64,000 nt of DNA from Bradyrhizobium sp. SRL28 (lineage in GTDB: Bacteria; Pseudomonadota; Alphaproteobacteria; Rhizobiales; Xanthobacteraceae). The DNA lies in NCBI RefSeq assembly GCF_018596315.1, contig NZ_JAHEAG010000014.1, positions 110,200 through 174,199 of the forward strand, in the 5' to 3' direction. The number at the start of each line of letters is the position of its first letter. The stretch's first letter is position 1. Shown here piece by piece: positions 38,706 through 47,487 of this stretch. Under the pieces are notes generated by a model, which saw nothing but the letters and a program-made list of their open reading frames with translations, was not told the origin of the DNA and did not search any database. Position numbers and translations under genes: made by a program.

Positions 38706-38737
38706 AAACGGCGGGCTTTGGCCCGCCGTTTTTGTTT
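38706..38737 (+). terminator. Rho-independent terminator of rpoD
   Basis: CGGCGGGC, loop TTTG and GCCCGCCG are followed by TTTTTGTTT. It begins 25 bases after the rpoD stop. The A run on the left side would also allow it to work on the other strand. Confidence 0.93.
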
Positions 38738-38756
38738 CTGATCCAGCTCTCGCGCC

Positions 38757-38832
38757 GTCATTGCGAGCGAAGCGAAGCAATCCATGCCTCTGCTTACGGC
38801 GCGATGGATTGCTTCGCTTCGCTCGCAATGAC
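38757..38832. repeat. Palindromic repeat family D, copy 2
   Basis: GTCATTGCGAGCGAAGCGAA with GCAATCCATGCCTCTGC and the mirrored ATGGATTGCTTCGCTTCGC plus GCTCGCAATGAC. It directly follows the rpoD terminator. Confidence 0.93.
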
Positions 38833-38856
38833 GCGGATAGAGCTGTGTGTGCAGCC

Positions 38857-39093
38857 CTACTTCTTCTTCGCCCCAACCCGGCTGATGCTCTTGATCGCCA
38901 GCGGCGTGCGGCCGGATTTCTCGGCGATCTCGCGGTCCTGCTCCATGATGTAGCCGCGCGCCGGCTCGTCGCCGTCGAGTCCGCCGAGCAGCTCGGAGGG
39001 CACGCGCCGGTTGGAACGTTGCGAGTCGTCTTCATAAACGACGTTGAAGAAGGCGAATTCGCCTTTGGGATTGGTCCCGGGTTTCTTGGCCAT
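38857..39093 (-). CDS. Small conserved hypothetical protein, 78 residues
   Basis: A charged, soluble 78-residue product: MAKKPGTNPKGEFAFFNVV, YEDDSQRSNRRVPSELLGG, DEPARGYIMEQDREIAEKSG and a basic C-terminus SRVGAKKK. I recognise it only as a protein conserved in Rhizobiales near rpoD-type regions; no function is known. The start at 39093 follows AAGAAAAGCC. The frame extends to 39192 without a convincing start. It is divergent from the DUF817 gene. Confidence 0.75.
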   Translation of the reverse strand: MAKKPGTNPKGEFAFFNVVYEDDSQRSNRRVPSELLGGLDGDEPARGYIMEQDREIAEKSGRTPLAIKSISRVGAKKK

Positions 39094-39256
39094 GGGCGGC
39101 TTTTCTTCGATCAAGGCGACGTTGTCAAAGAAAAATAGCGGGCCTTGACTGGCCGTTCCGCGTGACGCCTGCCTTGCCGGCGCAAGCATCAAAACTCAGC
39201 GAAATCTGCAAATCTCCGCCTACCTTCGACCGCGATCCCCCGCCACGTTCCGCTTC

Positions 39257-40225
39257 GTGCATCACGCCCCGAACCAGCCTGCCGCTCCCCCTCATCCTGG
39301 CCCGAGCGCCGCCGCCATCTGGCCGCCGCTGCGCCGCTTCATCGCGATCGAATACCGGCTCGGCCGCTTCATGGCCCGCCGCCGCTGGACATCAGCGCTT
39401 TACGAATTCTTCCGTTTCGGCGTGAAGCAGGCATGGGCCTGCCTGTTCGGCGGGATCGCTGTTTTCCTGATGATCGCAACCTGGTGGTTCTATCCGGCGG
39501 CAACGTGGCTTCCGCGCTACGACTTTCTGTTTCTCTGCATGATCACGGTTCAGGTCGCGCTGCTCGCAGGGAAATTGGAGACATCGGACGAGGCAAAGGT
39601 GATCCTGATCTATCACGCCGTCGGCACCGTGATGGAGATCTTCAAGACGCAGGTTGGCTCCTGGATTTACCCGGAGCCGAATTTCTTCCGGATCGGCGGC
39701 GTGCCGCTGTTCTCCGGCTTCATGTATGCCTGCATCGGCAGCTATATCTGCCGCGCGTGGCGGCTGTTCGATTTAGAGTTCTCCCATCATCCGCGACGCC
39801 TCGGCCTGGCCGCGCTCAGCGTCGCGATCTATGTCAATTTCTTCAGCCATCACTACATGGTCGACCTGCGCTGGCTGCTGTTCGCATGGGCCGGCTGGCT
39901 GCTCTTCCGCACCCGCGTCCATTTCAGGGTTTGGCACCACCATCGTTCAATGCCGCTGTTGCTCGGGCTATTGCTGGTGTCGCTCTTCATCTGGTTCTCG
40001 GAAAACATCGGCACGTTCACCCGGATCTGGCTCTATCCGTCGCAGCGGCAGGGGTGGTCGATGGTTTCCGTCGACAAGCTCGGCTCCTGGTTCCTGCTGC
40101 TGATCATCAGCTACACGCTGGTGAGCCTCGTCAATGCGCCGCGGGACAGGCGAGGGGGTGAGCATGCGGCCAGCGTCCGGAAAAAATTCAATCGCATGCC
40201 GGATTTTTGGCATCCTCGACCGTGA
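39257..40225 (+). CDS. DUF817 family membrane protein
   Basis: A 322-residue integral membrane protein with about seven hydrophobic segments from residue 60 on. DUF817 family blocks include YEFFRFGVKQAWACLFGG, YDFLFLCMITVQVALL, VGTVMEIFKTQVGSWIYPE, FSGFMYACIGSYICRAWRLF and WFSENIGTFTRIWLYPSQ. The first 45 residues are Pro/Arg-rich and the start may be further in, at MARRRW. Function is unknown. Its 3' end overlaps the 3' end of the convergent hydrolase gene by 38 bases. Confidence 0.88.
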   Translation: MHHAPNQPAAPPHPGPSAAAIWPPLRRFIAIEYRLGRFMARRRWTSALYEFFRFGVKQAWACLFGGIAVFLMIATWWFYPAATWLPRYDFLFLCMITVQVALLAGKLETSDEAKVILIYHAVGTVMEIFKTQVGSWIYPEPNFFRIGGVPLFSGFMYACIGSYICRAWRLFDLEFSHHPRRLGLAALSVAIYVNFFSHHYMVDLRWLLFAWAGWLLFRTRVHFRVWHHHRSMPLLLGLLLVSLFIWFSENIGTFTRIWLYPSQRQGWSMVSVDKLGSWFLLLIISYTLVSLVNAPRDRRGGEHAASVRKKFNRMPDFWHPRP

Positions 40226-41774
40226 GGAAAGTGATCGTGGCCGGTCCGATCTCAACCGAACCTGGCGGCGATGTCACCGCGGCAAGCCGCGGAAAATCGT
40301 CATTCGGTTCGAGCTCCAAAGCCGTTCCATTCAGCTTCACCTCGGCGCTTTGCAGATCATCCGCCGACAGTGTGTAACGCTCGCTGGCCACGGGCAATCG
40401 CAAGGTCACGGCGGCCGTCCTGTCGGTATTGATGGCCAGCAGCGTGACGGCCCTTCGCGCCCCTCGTCGGCAATGCGCGTAGAGGTGCATCCCATCGTGC
40501 ACGCCGGCGTCGAGAACAATTGTGCCCATCAGCCTGCGCCAAAGCAGCGCCGCCCAATAGTTTGGCCGTGGCCGCAACGTCTGCTCGTCAAGCAGGCCAT
40601 AATCGCTCGCAGCCAGCGTGTTATGCGCAACCATCTGGACGCCGGCTTTGGCAAGCCGGCCGAGTTGATCGAGATATCGGAACGTATCGAGGAAAGTGGA
40701 GGCCCAGGGATTGCCGCCGCAAGCTGTCTCGGCGGTTTCGGTCAGCCACATCGGCTTATCAGGCGCAAATTCGTCCCTGAGCGATTGGTAGAACGCAAGC
40801 GTCCGGCCCGTGCTCGCCAGCCACGCTTCCGACAGCGCTGCCTCGGGCGTGGTTTGACCCGGAGCGCATCGTTGCGAGACTGCGCCGTAGTGATGATAGG
40901 AAAAGGCGTCGATGCCGGGGCCGGATGCTGCAAGCAAGTCGCGCGTGGAGATGAATCCGGAGCTGGACGGCCTCGATGATTGCGGCGCTGCTGTCTCGCC
41001 GATCGAACCGGGGCCCAGAACCATCACATCCGGTTCGCTCGCCTTGATGAACGCAGCAAAGGCTTTGAAGTCCTGCCCGTAAGCCGCCGCGTCGTAACCG
41101 TCAGGTGCGCCGCCCATCGCGGCCAGCGTCGGCTCGTTCATGAACTCGGCGGCGGCAATCCTGCCACCGACGGATCTGGTATAGGCGAAGAAGCGCCGCG
41201 CCTGATCGCTCTGCCATTGACCCGCTGCGTCCCGGGCACCGGGGCTCGTTGCCATCGAGGTCACGATCTCTGCGCTGACGGCGTGGGCAAAGTCGATGAC
41301 AGCTTTCCAGCGTTCGCGGCTTAGCACCGCGCGGAAGCCGTTGGGCGGCGTGGAGGGCGCATCATCGCTTTCTGCAAAATAAGTGGTGTTGGCCCAGGTA
41401 CCGCTGACGCGCAGATAGGCCGGCGCCAGCGCCGCAGCCAATGCACGCAGTCGCGGGTTCGACAGGTCGATAGGCTCCCGATACGCATAGAGGTCCGGGT
41501 TCGCACCCGTCGGGATATTCCCGGAATTATCAGCGCCGCGCGCTGACTGCGCTGCGGCACTCGCCTTGTACGGCTTCCAGAACCGTCCGCCGGTGACCTC
41601 GACCATTTCCAAATTGTACGATTGAAAACGCACGTCGATGGTACCGAGGCGGGGCAGTCGTGACGGGTCCACGGAAAGCGTTGGCGCCTGCGCGGCTGCG
41701 TCCTGGCTTCCCGCCAGCGCGGCAACCGCAATTCCCATTCCGACTTTGAAACCACTGGACCTGGTCATAGCCAT
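40188..41774 (-). CDS. Exported glycoside hydrolase, GH79-like (heparanase/beta-glucuronidase type)
   Basis: A 528-residue secreted enzyme with a signal peptide to about residue 29 (GIAVAALAGSQDAAAQA). A TIM-barrel follows: PAYLRVSGTWANTTYF, acid/base Glu214 in AAAEFMNEPTL, YHHYGAVS, and probable nucleophile Glu346 in MWLTETAETACGG. A C-terminal beta domain includes VTLLAINTDRTAAVTLRLP. The arrangement fits GH79 retaining hydrolases acting on uronic-acid glycans; the exact substrate is open. ATG 41774 and ATG 41768 are both possible starts after AAGGAC. It lies 43 bases downstream of the OmpA gene. Confidence 0.82.
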   Translation of the reverse strand: MAMTRSSGFKVGMGIAVAALAGSQDAAAQAPTLSVDPSRLPRLGTIDVRFQSYNLEMVEVTGGRFWKPYKASAAAQSARGADNSGNIPTGANPDLYAYREPIDLSNPRLRALAAALAPAYLRVSGTWANTTYFAESDDAPSTPPNGFRAVLSRERWKAVIDFAHAVSAEIVTSMATSPGARDAAGQWQSDQARRFFAYTRSVGGRIAAAEFMNEPTLAAMGGAPDGYDAAAYGQDFKAFAAFIKASEPDVMVLGPGSIGETAAPQSSRPSSSGFISTRDLLAASGPGIDAFSYHHYGAVSQRCAPGQTTPEAALSEAWLASTGRTLAFYQSLRDEFAPDKPMWLTETAETACGGNPWASTFLDTFRYLDQLGRLAKAGVQMVAHNTLAASDYGLLDEQTLRPRPNYWAALLWRRLMGTIVLDAGVHDGMHLYAHCRRGARRAVTLLAINTDRTAAVTLRLPVASERYTLSADDLQSAEVKLNGTALELEPNDDFPRLAAVTSPPGSVEIGPATITFLTVEDAKNPACD

Positions 41775-41816
41775 TGTCCTTGGCACCCAAAGCGGGCGTC
41801 GGCCCACGCGTTGAAG

Positions 41817-42761
41817 CTAAGGCGCCACCAGCTCCACCCGCCGGTTCAGCGCGCGGCCGGCCTCGGTGGCATTGGAGCCGGCCGGCGCCAGCAGTCCGAC
41901 ACCCGCGGTGCGCAGCCGCGGCGCACCGATGCCGTAGTTCTTCACCAGCTCGGCGGCGATCGCCTCGGCACGGCGTCGCGACAGATCGAGATTGTAGGCG
42001 TATGGCCCCTGGTTGTCGGTGTGGCCGACGATGAAGACGCTGAGTGCGACCTGGGAGGTCAGCAGCTTCGCGATCTGCTCGAGGGTGGGGCGGCTTTCGG
42101 GCTTCACCTCGGCCCTGTCGGTATCGAAATAGATCCCGTAGAGCGCGATGCGGCCGGTCTCGCGGAGCCCCTTGGCCATGACAGAAGCGTCCACCATCTT
42201 GTTCTCGATCGCCTTTAGCTCGGCGACGACGAGCTGCACATAGATGTCGCGGTTGTTTTCGCTGACGATGAGGCTGGCGTAGGTCTCGCGGCCGGCGTCC
42301 ACCTTGCGTCCCGCAAAATAGTGGTAGTTGAAACCGTCCACCCACATCTGCGGGATCGGCAGTGCGTCGATTGCTTCCGAAAAGGGAATGCCGCCGCAGG
42401 CATCGACGTCACAGGCAAGCAGCGTTTCGAATCCGGCCTTCGCCAGTTGGGTTTCGAAATTGCGGGACACTTCGAGTATCGAGGGGCCCGGATTGGTGCG
42501 ATAGGCGATGCGCGTGATGCGGCCCTCCAGCCGCCGCGCATCGGTGGGCTGGCCGTCCTTGAACGCAGCTCCCTGCACCCGCGCCGCATCGAAATCCTTC
42601 ACCTGATATCCCGTGATGGCGCTGCCGCCGAAGCGGCCGATGCCGGGATAATCTTTCGAGCCGATCACGTCGCGCGTCTGCGCGGCGGCGTTCGTCATCC
42701 CGACAAGCGACATAGCGAGCAGCAGGAGGACCGGCCTGAACAGTGTGCGCGGCAAGCTCAT
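41817..42761 (-). CDS. OmpA-family protein with DUF4892 domain
   Basis: A 314-residue exported protein. The signal peptide spans about residues 1-28 (LLLLAMSLVGMTNAAAQ). The middle part is DUF4892-like (DYPGIGRFGGSAITGYQ, AYRTNPGPSILEVSRNFE). The C-terminal OmpA domain shows ALYGIYFDTDRAEVKPES, FIVGHTDNQGPYAYN and LSRRRAEAIAAELVKNYGI, including the Asp and Arg that bind peptidoglycan. It probably anchors the envelope. It precedes the GH79-like gene on the same strand. Confidence 0.9.
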   Translation of the reverse strand: MSLPRTLFRPVLLLLAMSLVGMTNAAAQTRDVIGSKDYPGIGRFGGSAITGYQVKDFDAARVQGAAFKDGQPTDARRLEGRITRIAYRTNPGPSILEVSRNFETQLAKAGFETLLACDVDACGGIPFSEAIDALPIPQMWVDGFNYHYFAGRKVDAGRETYASLIVSENNRDIYVQLVVAELKAIENKMVDASVMAKGLRETGRIALYGIYFDTDRAEVKPESRPTLEQIAKLLTSQVALSVFIVGHTDNQGPYAYNLDLSRRRAEAIAAELVKNYGIGAPRLRTAGVGLLAPAGSNATEAGRALNRRVELVAP

Positions 42762-42981
42762 GGGAAATCCATTTGTTCGAGAAACGATCGAGGGGCGGGG
42801 TTAGGACGAAGTATAACTTGTAAAGGTCGCTCCGGCAGATCACCCGGTTCAAATTAGTCGCAATCATGGCCGTTTTCGGGGAGATTCTGCCCATGGGCTT
42901 TACCGCAACCCTCGAAGCAGGGCCAAGGACGTGCTAGAAGCCGATGCTTATTTGCAGTGCTCTCTAAGGAATGGCTTTTCC

Positions 42982-43773
42982 ATGCTCCGCATCGCATTTG
43001 CTTTCAGCGCCACCCTGGCAATGTTCGCATGCTTCAACTCCCAGGCCCACGCCGCCCAATGCGGCAGCTCGTCCGCCGGCTACGCTGCCTGGAAGCAGGA
43101 ATTTTCAGGCGAAGCACGGGCCAAGGGCGTCAGCGCCTCGACCATCCAGGCCCTGATGGCGACGAACTATGCGCAAGCGACCATCAATGCCGACCGCGGC
43201 CAGCGCAGTTTTTCTCTCTCGCTCGACCAGTTTCTTGCGAAGCGGGGTGCTGCAACCATCGTCGCGAAGGGGCGGCAGTTGAAGCAGTCGCAGGGCGCAC
43301 TGTTCGCTTCCATCCAGCAGCGCTACGGCGTTCCGCCGGGGCCGCTGCTCGCCATCTGGGGAATGGAGACGGGGTTCGGCACCCAGCGCGGCAATCAGAA
43401 CATGCTCGCCTCGATCGCAACGCTGGCCTATGACTGCCGGCGCTCGGCCTATTTCACCGAGCACCTTTACGCCGCGCTGCAATTGATCGACCGCGGCGCG
43501 CTCTCTGCCAGCCAGCGCGGCTCAATGCATGGCGAAGTCGGCCAGACGCAGTTCATGCCCAAAGCCATCCTCGCCTACGGCACCGGCAATCTCGAAAACT
43601 CGGCGAACGCGCTGATGTCGACCGCGAATTTTCTGAAAGCCCATGGCTGGCGCACGGGCGCGGGCTACCAGCCGGGTGAGCCGAATTTTGCGGCGATCCA
43701 GGCCTGGAATGCGGCGGGCGTGTATCAGAAGGCGATTGCGCTGATGGGCCGCCAGATCGACGGCGGGGAGTAG
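42982..43773 (+). CDS. Lytic murein transglycosylase (MltB/SLT_2 type), copy 1
   Basis: A 263-residue periplasmic enzyme that cleaves the MurNAc-GlcNAc bond with anhydro-ring formation. The signal peptide is at residues 1-24 (FACFNSQAHAA). The SLT_2 domain shows WGMETGFGTQRGNQNM with catalytic Glu, TLAYDCRRSAYFTEHLYAAL, and GEVGQTQFMPKAILAYG. There is no C-terminal peptidoglycan-binding domain. AAGGA lies ahead of the ATG. A paralogue follows at 43970 after a family C repeat. Confidence 0.92.
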   Translation: MLRIAFAFSATLAMFACFNSQAHAAQCGSSSAGYAAWKQEFSGEARAKGVSASTIQALMATNYAQATINADRGQRSFSLSLDQFLAKRGAATIVAKGRQLKQSQGALFASIQQRYGVPPGPLLAIWGMETGFGTQRGNQNMLASIATLAYDCRRSAYFTEHLYAALQLIDRGALSASQRGSMHGEVGQTQFMPKAILAYGTGNLENSANALMSTANFLKAHGWRTGAGYQPGEPNFAAIQAWNAAGVYQKAIALMGRQIDGGE

Positions 43774-43783
43774 GGCCCAATTG

Positions 43784-43911
43784 CGTCGTCGTCCCTGCGA
43801 AAGCAGGGACCCATAACCACAGTCGGCAATTGTTGAAGCGAAGGCGTCAACCAGTCCGCTTTAACAACATCGGCCGCGGCGTATGGGTCCCCGCGTGCGC
43901 GGGGACGACGA
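43784..43911. repeat. Palindromic repeat family C, copy 3
   Basis: CGTCGTCGTCCCTGCGAAAG at left and GCGTGCGCGGGGACGACG at right, with GCAGGGACCCATAACCAC and GGCCGCGGCGTATGGGTCCC inside. It separates two paralogous transglycosylase genes. Confidence 0.92.
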
Positions 43912-43969
43912 GGTTTCGCACGCCGTTTTCCCATGGCATGATTGGCGCGGGACGTAACAAGGGATTCGC

Positions 43970-44776
43970 ATGCGCATGTTTCGTTGGGCCATTTTCCTCA
44001 GTGCCGTCATCTGCTCCACCCCCACTTACGCCGCCCGCTGCGGCGGCGATTTCAACACCTTCGTGGCGGCGATGTCGCAGGAGGCTGCGGCGGCCGGGGT
44101 TTCGCAAGCCGTGATCAGCCAGGCGCTCGGTGGCGTCACGCAGGATCCGGCGGTGCTCGCCTTCGACCGCCGCCAGCGCGGCACCTTCAACAAATCGTTC
44201 GAGCAATATGTTTCCACTCGCGTCGGCCCCGGGCGGATCAACATCGGCCGGCAGATGCTGCAGCGGCACGGATCGTTGCTGTCGCGGATCGAGCAGAAGT
44301 TCGGCGTGCCGCCGGAGATTATCGTTGCGATCTGGGGATTGGAGTCCGATTACGGCAAGGGCGACATCGGCAAGATGCCTGTGATCCGCACCCTCGCCAC
44401 CATGGCGCATGATTGCCGCCGCACCGAGCTGTTCCAGGGCGAACTGCTCGCGGCCTTGAAGATCGTGCAGCGCGGCGATCTCCCCTTGCGCGACATGATC
44501 GGCGCCTTCGCCGGCGAAATCGGCCAGACGCAATTTCTGCCGTCGTCCTACATCAAGTACGGCGTCGATTTCGACGGCAACGGCCACGTCGACCTCCGCC
44601 ACAGTGTGCCCGACGTGCTCGCCTCAACCGCGAACTTGCTGCACGTGTCCGGCTTCAAGGGCGGCGCACCATACGGCGAGGGCACCGCGAATTTTGAAGC
44701 CATGCGCGAGTGGAACAGGGCCACGATCTATCGCAAGACGATCGGGTACTTTGCGGACAGATTGGTCGGGCGATAG
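43970..44776 (+). CDS. Lytic murein transglycosylase (MltB/SLT_2 type), copy 2
   Basis: A 268-residue paralogue of copy 1. The signal peptide covers about residues 1-22 (FLSAVICSTPTYAA). The catalytic region reads IVAIWGLESDYGKGDIG, followed by TLATMAHDCRRTELFQGEL and GEIGQTQFLPSSYIKYG; the FDGNGHVDLRHSVPD block, typical of MltB, is present here but missing from copy 1. The start MRMFRWAIFLS is preceded by AAGGGATTCGC. The tandem pair probably arose by duplication and may differ in substrate form. Confidence 0.93.
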   Translation: MRMFRWAIFLSAVICSTPTYAARCGGDFNTFVAAMSQEAAAAGVSQAVISQALGGVTQDPAVLAFDRRQRGTFNKSFEQYVSTRVGPGRINIGRQMLQRHGSLLSRIEQKFGVPPEIIVAIWGLESDYGKGDIGKMPVIRTLATMAHDCRRTELFQGELLAALKIVQRGDLPLRDMIGAFAGEIGQTQFLPSSYIKYGVDFDGNGHVDLRHSVPDVLASTANLLHVSGFKGGAPYGEGTANFEAMREWNRATIYRKTIGYFADRLVGR

Positions 44777-44784
44777 CGAAGATT

Positions 44785-44879
44785 CGTAGGGTGGGCAAAG
44801 GCGCGTTAGCGACGTGCCCACCATCTATCACTGATCGCGCTGCCAAATGGTGGGCACGCTGCGCTTTGCCCACCCTACG
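44785..44879. repeat. Palindromic repeat family A, copy 3
   Basis: CGTAGGGTGGGCAAAG at the left and CTTTGCCCACCCTACG at the right, with ACGTGCCCACCATC and AAATGGTGGGCACGC arms. It is closest to the copy at 16285-16375. Confidence 0.92.
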
Positions 44880-44887
44880 GACTCGGA

Positions 44888-45127
44888 TCAATGGAGGCGG
44901 CGCTCCCAGCACAGCAGCGACTCCGGCATCACGTCGAGCGCATGACACAGCTTTATCAGCTCGATCGGGTACAGCCGCGCGCGCCCGCGCTCCCAGCTCA
45001 CGATCTGTGCCTCACTGTAGCCCGTCAGTTGGGCAAGCTCGCGGCGATCCATGTGGGCCTTGGCCATCGCACGCGTCAGGCGCTCGCCGATCCGTTGCTG
45101 CTTGGCAGCGTAATTCTCTTTAAGCAT
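44888..45127 (-). CDS. Small XRE-type helix-turn-helix regulator
   Basis: A 79-residue Cro/CI-type DNA-binding protein. The HTH is MDRRELAQLTGYSEAQIVSW with flanking helix ERGRARLYPIELIKLCHALD. It consists of nearly nothing but the HTH domain. The start at 45127 overlaps an upstream GTG; no strong ribosome site is visible. It lies between repeat A and a gene remnant, with no obvious target. Confidence 0.85.
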   Translation of the reverse strand: MLKENYAAKQQRIGERLTRAMAKAHMDRRELAQLTGYSEAQIVSWERGRARLYPIELIKLCHALDVMPESLLCWERRLH

Positions 45128-45211
45128 CACCGCGCCTCCCTCTGTCCCACTGAAGCCTACACCAAAATGTTAGGAGACGGCAGACTTTCCCGGGCCAAAG
45201 GATGCGCGCCA

Positions 45212-45310
45212 CGGGATGAGGCCAAGGCGCTGCAACGGCCATTGCCCGACGATGCGATCAGGATCGTCGCACGAGGCGTGGATAAGGAAGACAAGGCAAC
45301 CACAGTCTGA
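45212..45310 (+). pseudogene. C-terminal remnant of an SOS response-associated peptidase-like gene
   Basis: The 32 codons before a TGA read RDEAKALQRPLPDDAIRIVA, then RGVDKEDKATTV. I recognise this as resembling the last residues of YedK/HMCES-like proteins of Bradyrhizobium. The upstream frame has no catalytic N-terminal Cys2 domain. It is a 3' scrap left after deletion, between the XRE gene and the SDR gene. Recognition is from memory of the family. Confidence 0.45.
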
Positions 45311-45412
45311 AGTTTGCGGCCGAACGCCCCCAACTTATGGCTGGAATACCTGAGGGGTAGTGTCGGACGTGGATCCGGGAACTGACCGCCAGCTCGATGG
45401 CGAATGCCTCTC

Positions 45413-46258
45413 TCACTTCCCCTTCTCGCCCGCCATCCTCTCGATCCGCTTCGCCAGCACCGCCCAGTACGTCCCCGGGCGAAACCGCTGCAGCAAATCC
45501 ATGAACCGCGCATCGTTGCCGATCAGAATGCGCGGCTGGTTTTTCTCGATGCCTGCAATGATGCGCTGCGCCGCGAGCGGCGGCGTGGTCTTGGCGATCG
45601 CATCGAAACGGTCGATCGATTCGGCGCGGCGCGCATTGTCGGTGATGCCAGCGCCGGTGCGCGAGTTGCGCACGATGTTGGTCAGCACCCCGCCGGGATG
45701 CACGACCGACAGTTTCACCGGACTGTTCGCCATCGCCAGCTCATGCCGCAGGCTTTCCGAAAAACCGCGCACCGCGAATTTTGCGGCCGCATACGCCGTC
45801 TGGCCGGGCGGGGCGATGATGCCGAAGATCGAGGAGAGGTTGACAATATGCGCCTCGCGCTGAAGCGAAAGATGCGGCAGGAAGGCGCGCGTGCCGTGCA
45901 CCACACCCCAGAAATTGATGTTGATCAGCCACTCCATCTGCGCCTGGTCGACCTCGTTGAAGGCGCCGAGCAGGGCGACGCCGGCATTGTTGATGACGAT
46001 GTTGAGCGAGGGGTGGGCGGCAATGGCCGCGTTCGAAAATTCCCGGATCTGGGCGGGCTCGCCGACATCGACGCGGTGGGTCGTGACCTTGCGCGTGCCG
46101 GTTTTGCCGATCTCGGCGGCCACCTGCTGCAGCCCGGCCTCGTCGCGGTCGGCGAGCGCCAGATCGCAGCCGCGCGCGGCCAGCTCCAGCGCGAGCGCGC
46201 GGCCGATGCCGCTGGCGGCGCCGGTCACGGCGGCCGCGCTTCCAGATATCGCAGTCAT
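45413..46258 (-). CDS. Short-chain dehydrogenase/reductase
   Basis: A 281-residue NAD(P)-dependent SDR of the classical type. The cofactor motif is GAASGIGRALALELAARG, with Asp in LALADRDEAG, NNAG at VINNAGVALLG, and the catalytic Ser-Tyr-Lys in NLSSIFGII and YAAAKFAVRG. The C-terminal extension (RIIAGIEKNQPRILIGNDAR, and RFRPGTYWAVLAKRI) is typical of a group acting on lipid-like substrates. AAGGAG precedes the ATG 46258. It is divergent from a receiver-domain gene. Confidence 0.92.
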   Translation of the reverse strand: MTAISGSAAAVTGAASGIGRALALELAARGCDLALADRDEAGLQQVAAEIGKTGTRKVTTHRVDVGEPAQIREFSNAAIAAHPSLNIVINNAGVALLGAFNEVDQAQMEWLININFWGVVHGTRAFLPHLSLQREAHIVNLSSIFGIIAPPGQTAYAAAKFAVRGFSESLRHELAMANSPVKLSVVHPGGVLTNIVRNSRTGAGITDNARRAESIDRFDAIAKTTPPLAAQRIIAGIEKNQPRILIGNDARFMDLLQRFRPGTYWAVLAKRIERMAGEKGK

Positions 46259-46404
46259 GTCGGGAGAGCTCCTTGCAGGTCGAGAACGGGTTCCCGCAAA
46301 CTTTCGCAAATTGGAACCGAACCTTAAAGTGGTTTCCGCGCTTAACGTCGACTACCCGACAAAATAGACATCACCAAACCGACGCGAATTCCAAGGAGGA
46401 TCGT

Positions 46405-46806
46405 ATGGGACAATCAAAGCCCTTCCGCGCGACTGCGCTCGTCGTCGAAGACGACCCGATGCAGCGCGACATGATCTGCCTGCTCTTGGAAGAGAGCGAG
46501 GTCGATGTCATCGAATGCGAGAGCGCGGAGGCCGCCGAGCTGGTGCTGGAGCGGGCGGCCGATAGTCTGGTCTTGATGCTGACCGACGTGCAGCTCGCCG
46601 GTAACATGGACGGGGTTGAGCTCGCGCACATCGCCAGGAAGTACAATCCCGACATAGGGGTGATCGTCACCTCGGGCAAACCGCTGCATCAGGAATTGCC
46701 CGATGGCGTCCAGTTCTGGGCCAAGCCGTGGACACCGCTCGACGTGATCCGCGAGGCGGAACGGATGGTGTATGAAAGGCGCCGCGCCGACGCGGCGCGT
46801 TCGTGA
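46405..46806 (+). CDS. Single-domain response regulator
   Basis: A 133-residue CheY-like receiver with no output domain. Acidic pocket residues lie in LVVEDDPMQRDM; the phospho-acceptor Asp is in LMLTDVQLAGNMDG; the switch Ser in VTSGKP; and Lys in FWAKPWTP. AAGGAGG precedes the ATG. It may be a phosphate sink or act by protein contact; the partner kinase is not adjacent. It is followed by the second LysE gene. Confidence 0.92.
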   Translation: MGQSKPFRATALVVEDDPMQRDMICLLLEESEVDVIECESAEAAELVLERAADSLVLMLTDVQLAGNMDGVELAHIARKYNPDIGVIVTSGKPLHQELPDGVQFWAKPWTPLDVIREAERMVYERRRADAARS

Positions 46807-46859
46807 GCGGCCGCGCCGCCCTGCTTCCACGCCGGATGTCTTCGTGTTAATGGCAGGAT

Positions 46860-47477
46860 ATGACGCTGTCGTTTCTGCTGACCTCGTTGATCGTGGTCGC
46901 TTCCCCCGGCACCGGCGTACTCTACACGCTGGCGGTGGCGCTGACATCAGGCGCGCGGCCGAGCATCGCGGCGGCCTTTGGCTGCACGCTCGGCATCGTG
47001 CCGCAGATGCTGGCCGCCATGCTGGGATTGGCCGCGGTGCTGCACACGAGTGCCTTGGCGTTTGCCGCGCTGAAATGGTGCGGCGTGGTGTATCTGCTCT
47101 ACATGGCCTGGCAGGCGTTGCGCGAGACGGGCGCGCTTTCGATCGACACGCGCCCCGCGGCTTCGGCGCGCTCGAGCCGCCGCGTCATCGTGACCGCGAT
47201 CCTGATCAACATCCTCAATCCAAAGCTGTCGATCTTCTTCCTGGCCTTCCTGCCGCAGTTCGTCGCCGTCGACGAGCCGCACCCGCTGGCGCGGATGCTG
47301 GAATTGAGCGTGGCCTTCATGGCGATGACGTTTGCGGTGTTCGCGGTCTACGGCCTGTTCGCAGCCTCGCTGCGCGACCGCGTCATCACCCGCCCGAAGG
47401 CAATGGCTTGGCTGCGCCGGAGCTTCGCGGCGGGATTTGCCGCGCTCGGCGCCAAGCTGGCGTTTGCGGAGCGCTAG
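46860..47477 (+). CDS. LysE family amino-acid exporter (second copy)
   Basis: A 205-residue inner-membrane protein with six hydrophobic segments, a LysE/RhtB exporter. Motifs are IVVASPGTGVLYTLAVALTSG, GVVYLLYMAWQALRETGAL and INILNPKLSIFFLAFLPQF. It is more distant from the copy at 28383 than that copy is from typical RhtB proteins. Start ATG is at 46860; the ribosome site is a weak GGCAGGAT. Confidence 0.92.
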   Translation: MTLSFLLTSLIVVASPGTGVLYTLAVALTSGARPSIAAAFGCTLGIVPQMLAAMLGLAAVLHTSALAFAALKWCGVVYLLYMAWQALRETGALSIDTRPAASARSSRRVIVTAILINILNPKLSIFFLAFLPQFVAVDEPHPLARMLELSVAFMAMTFAVFAVYGLFAASLRDRVITRPKAMAWLRRSFAAGFAALGAKLAFAER

Positions 47478-47487
47478 GCGGTTCAGC

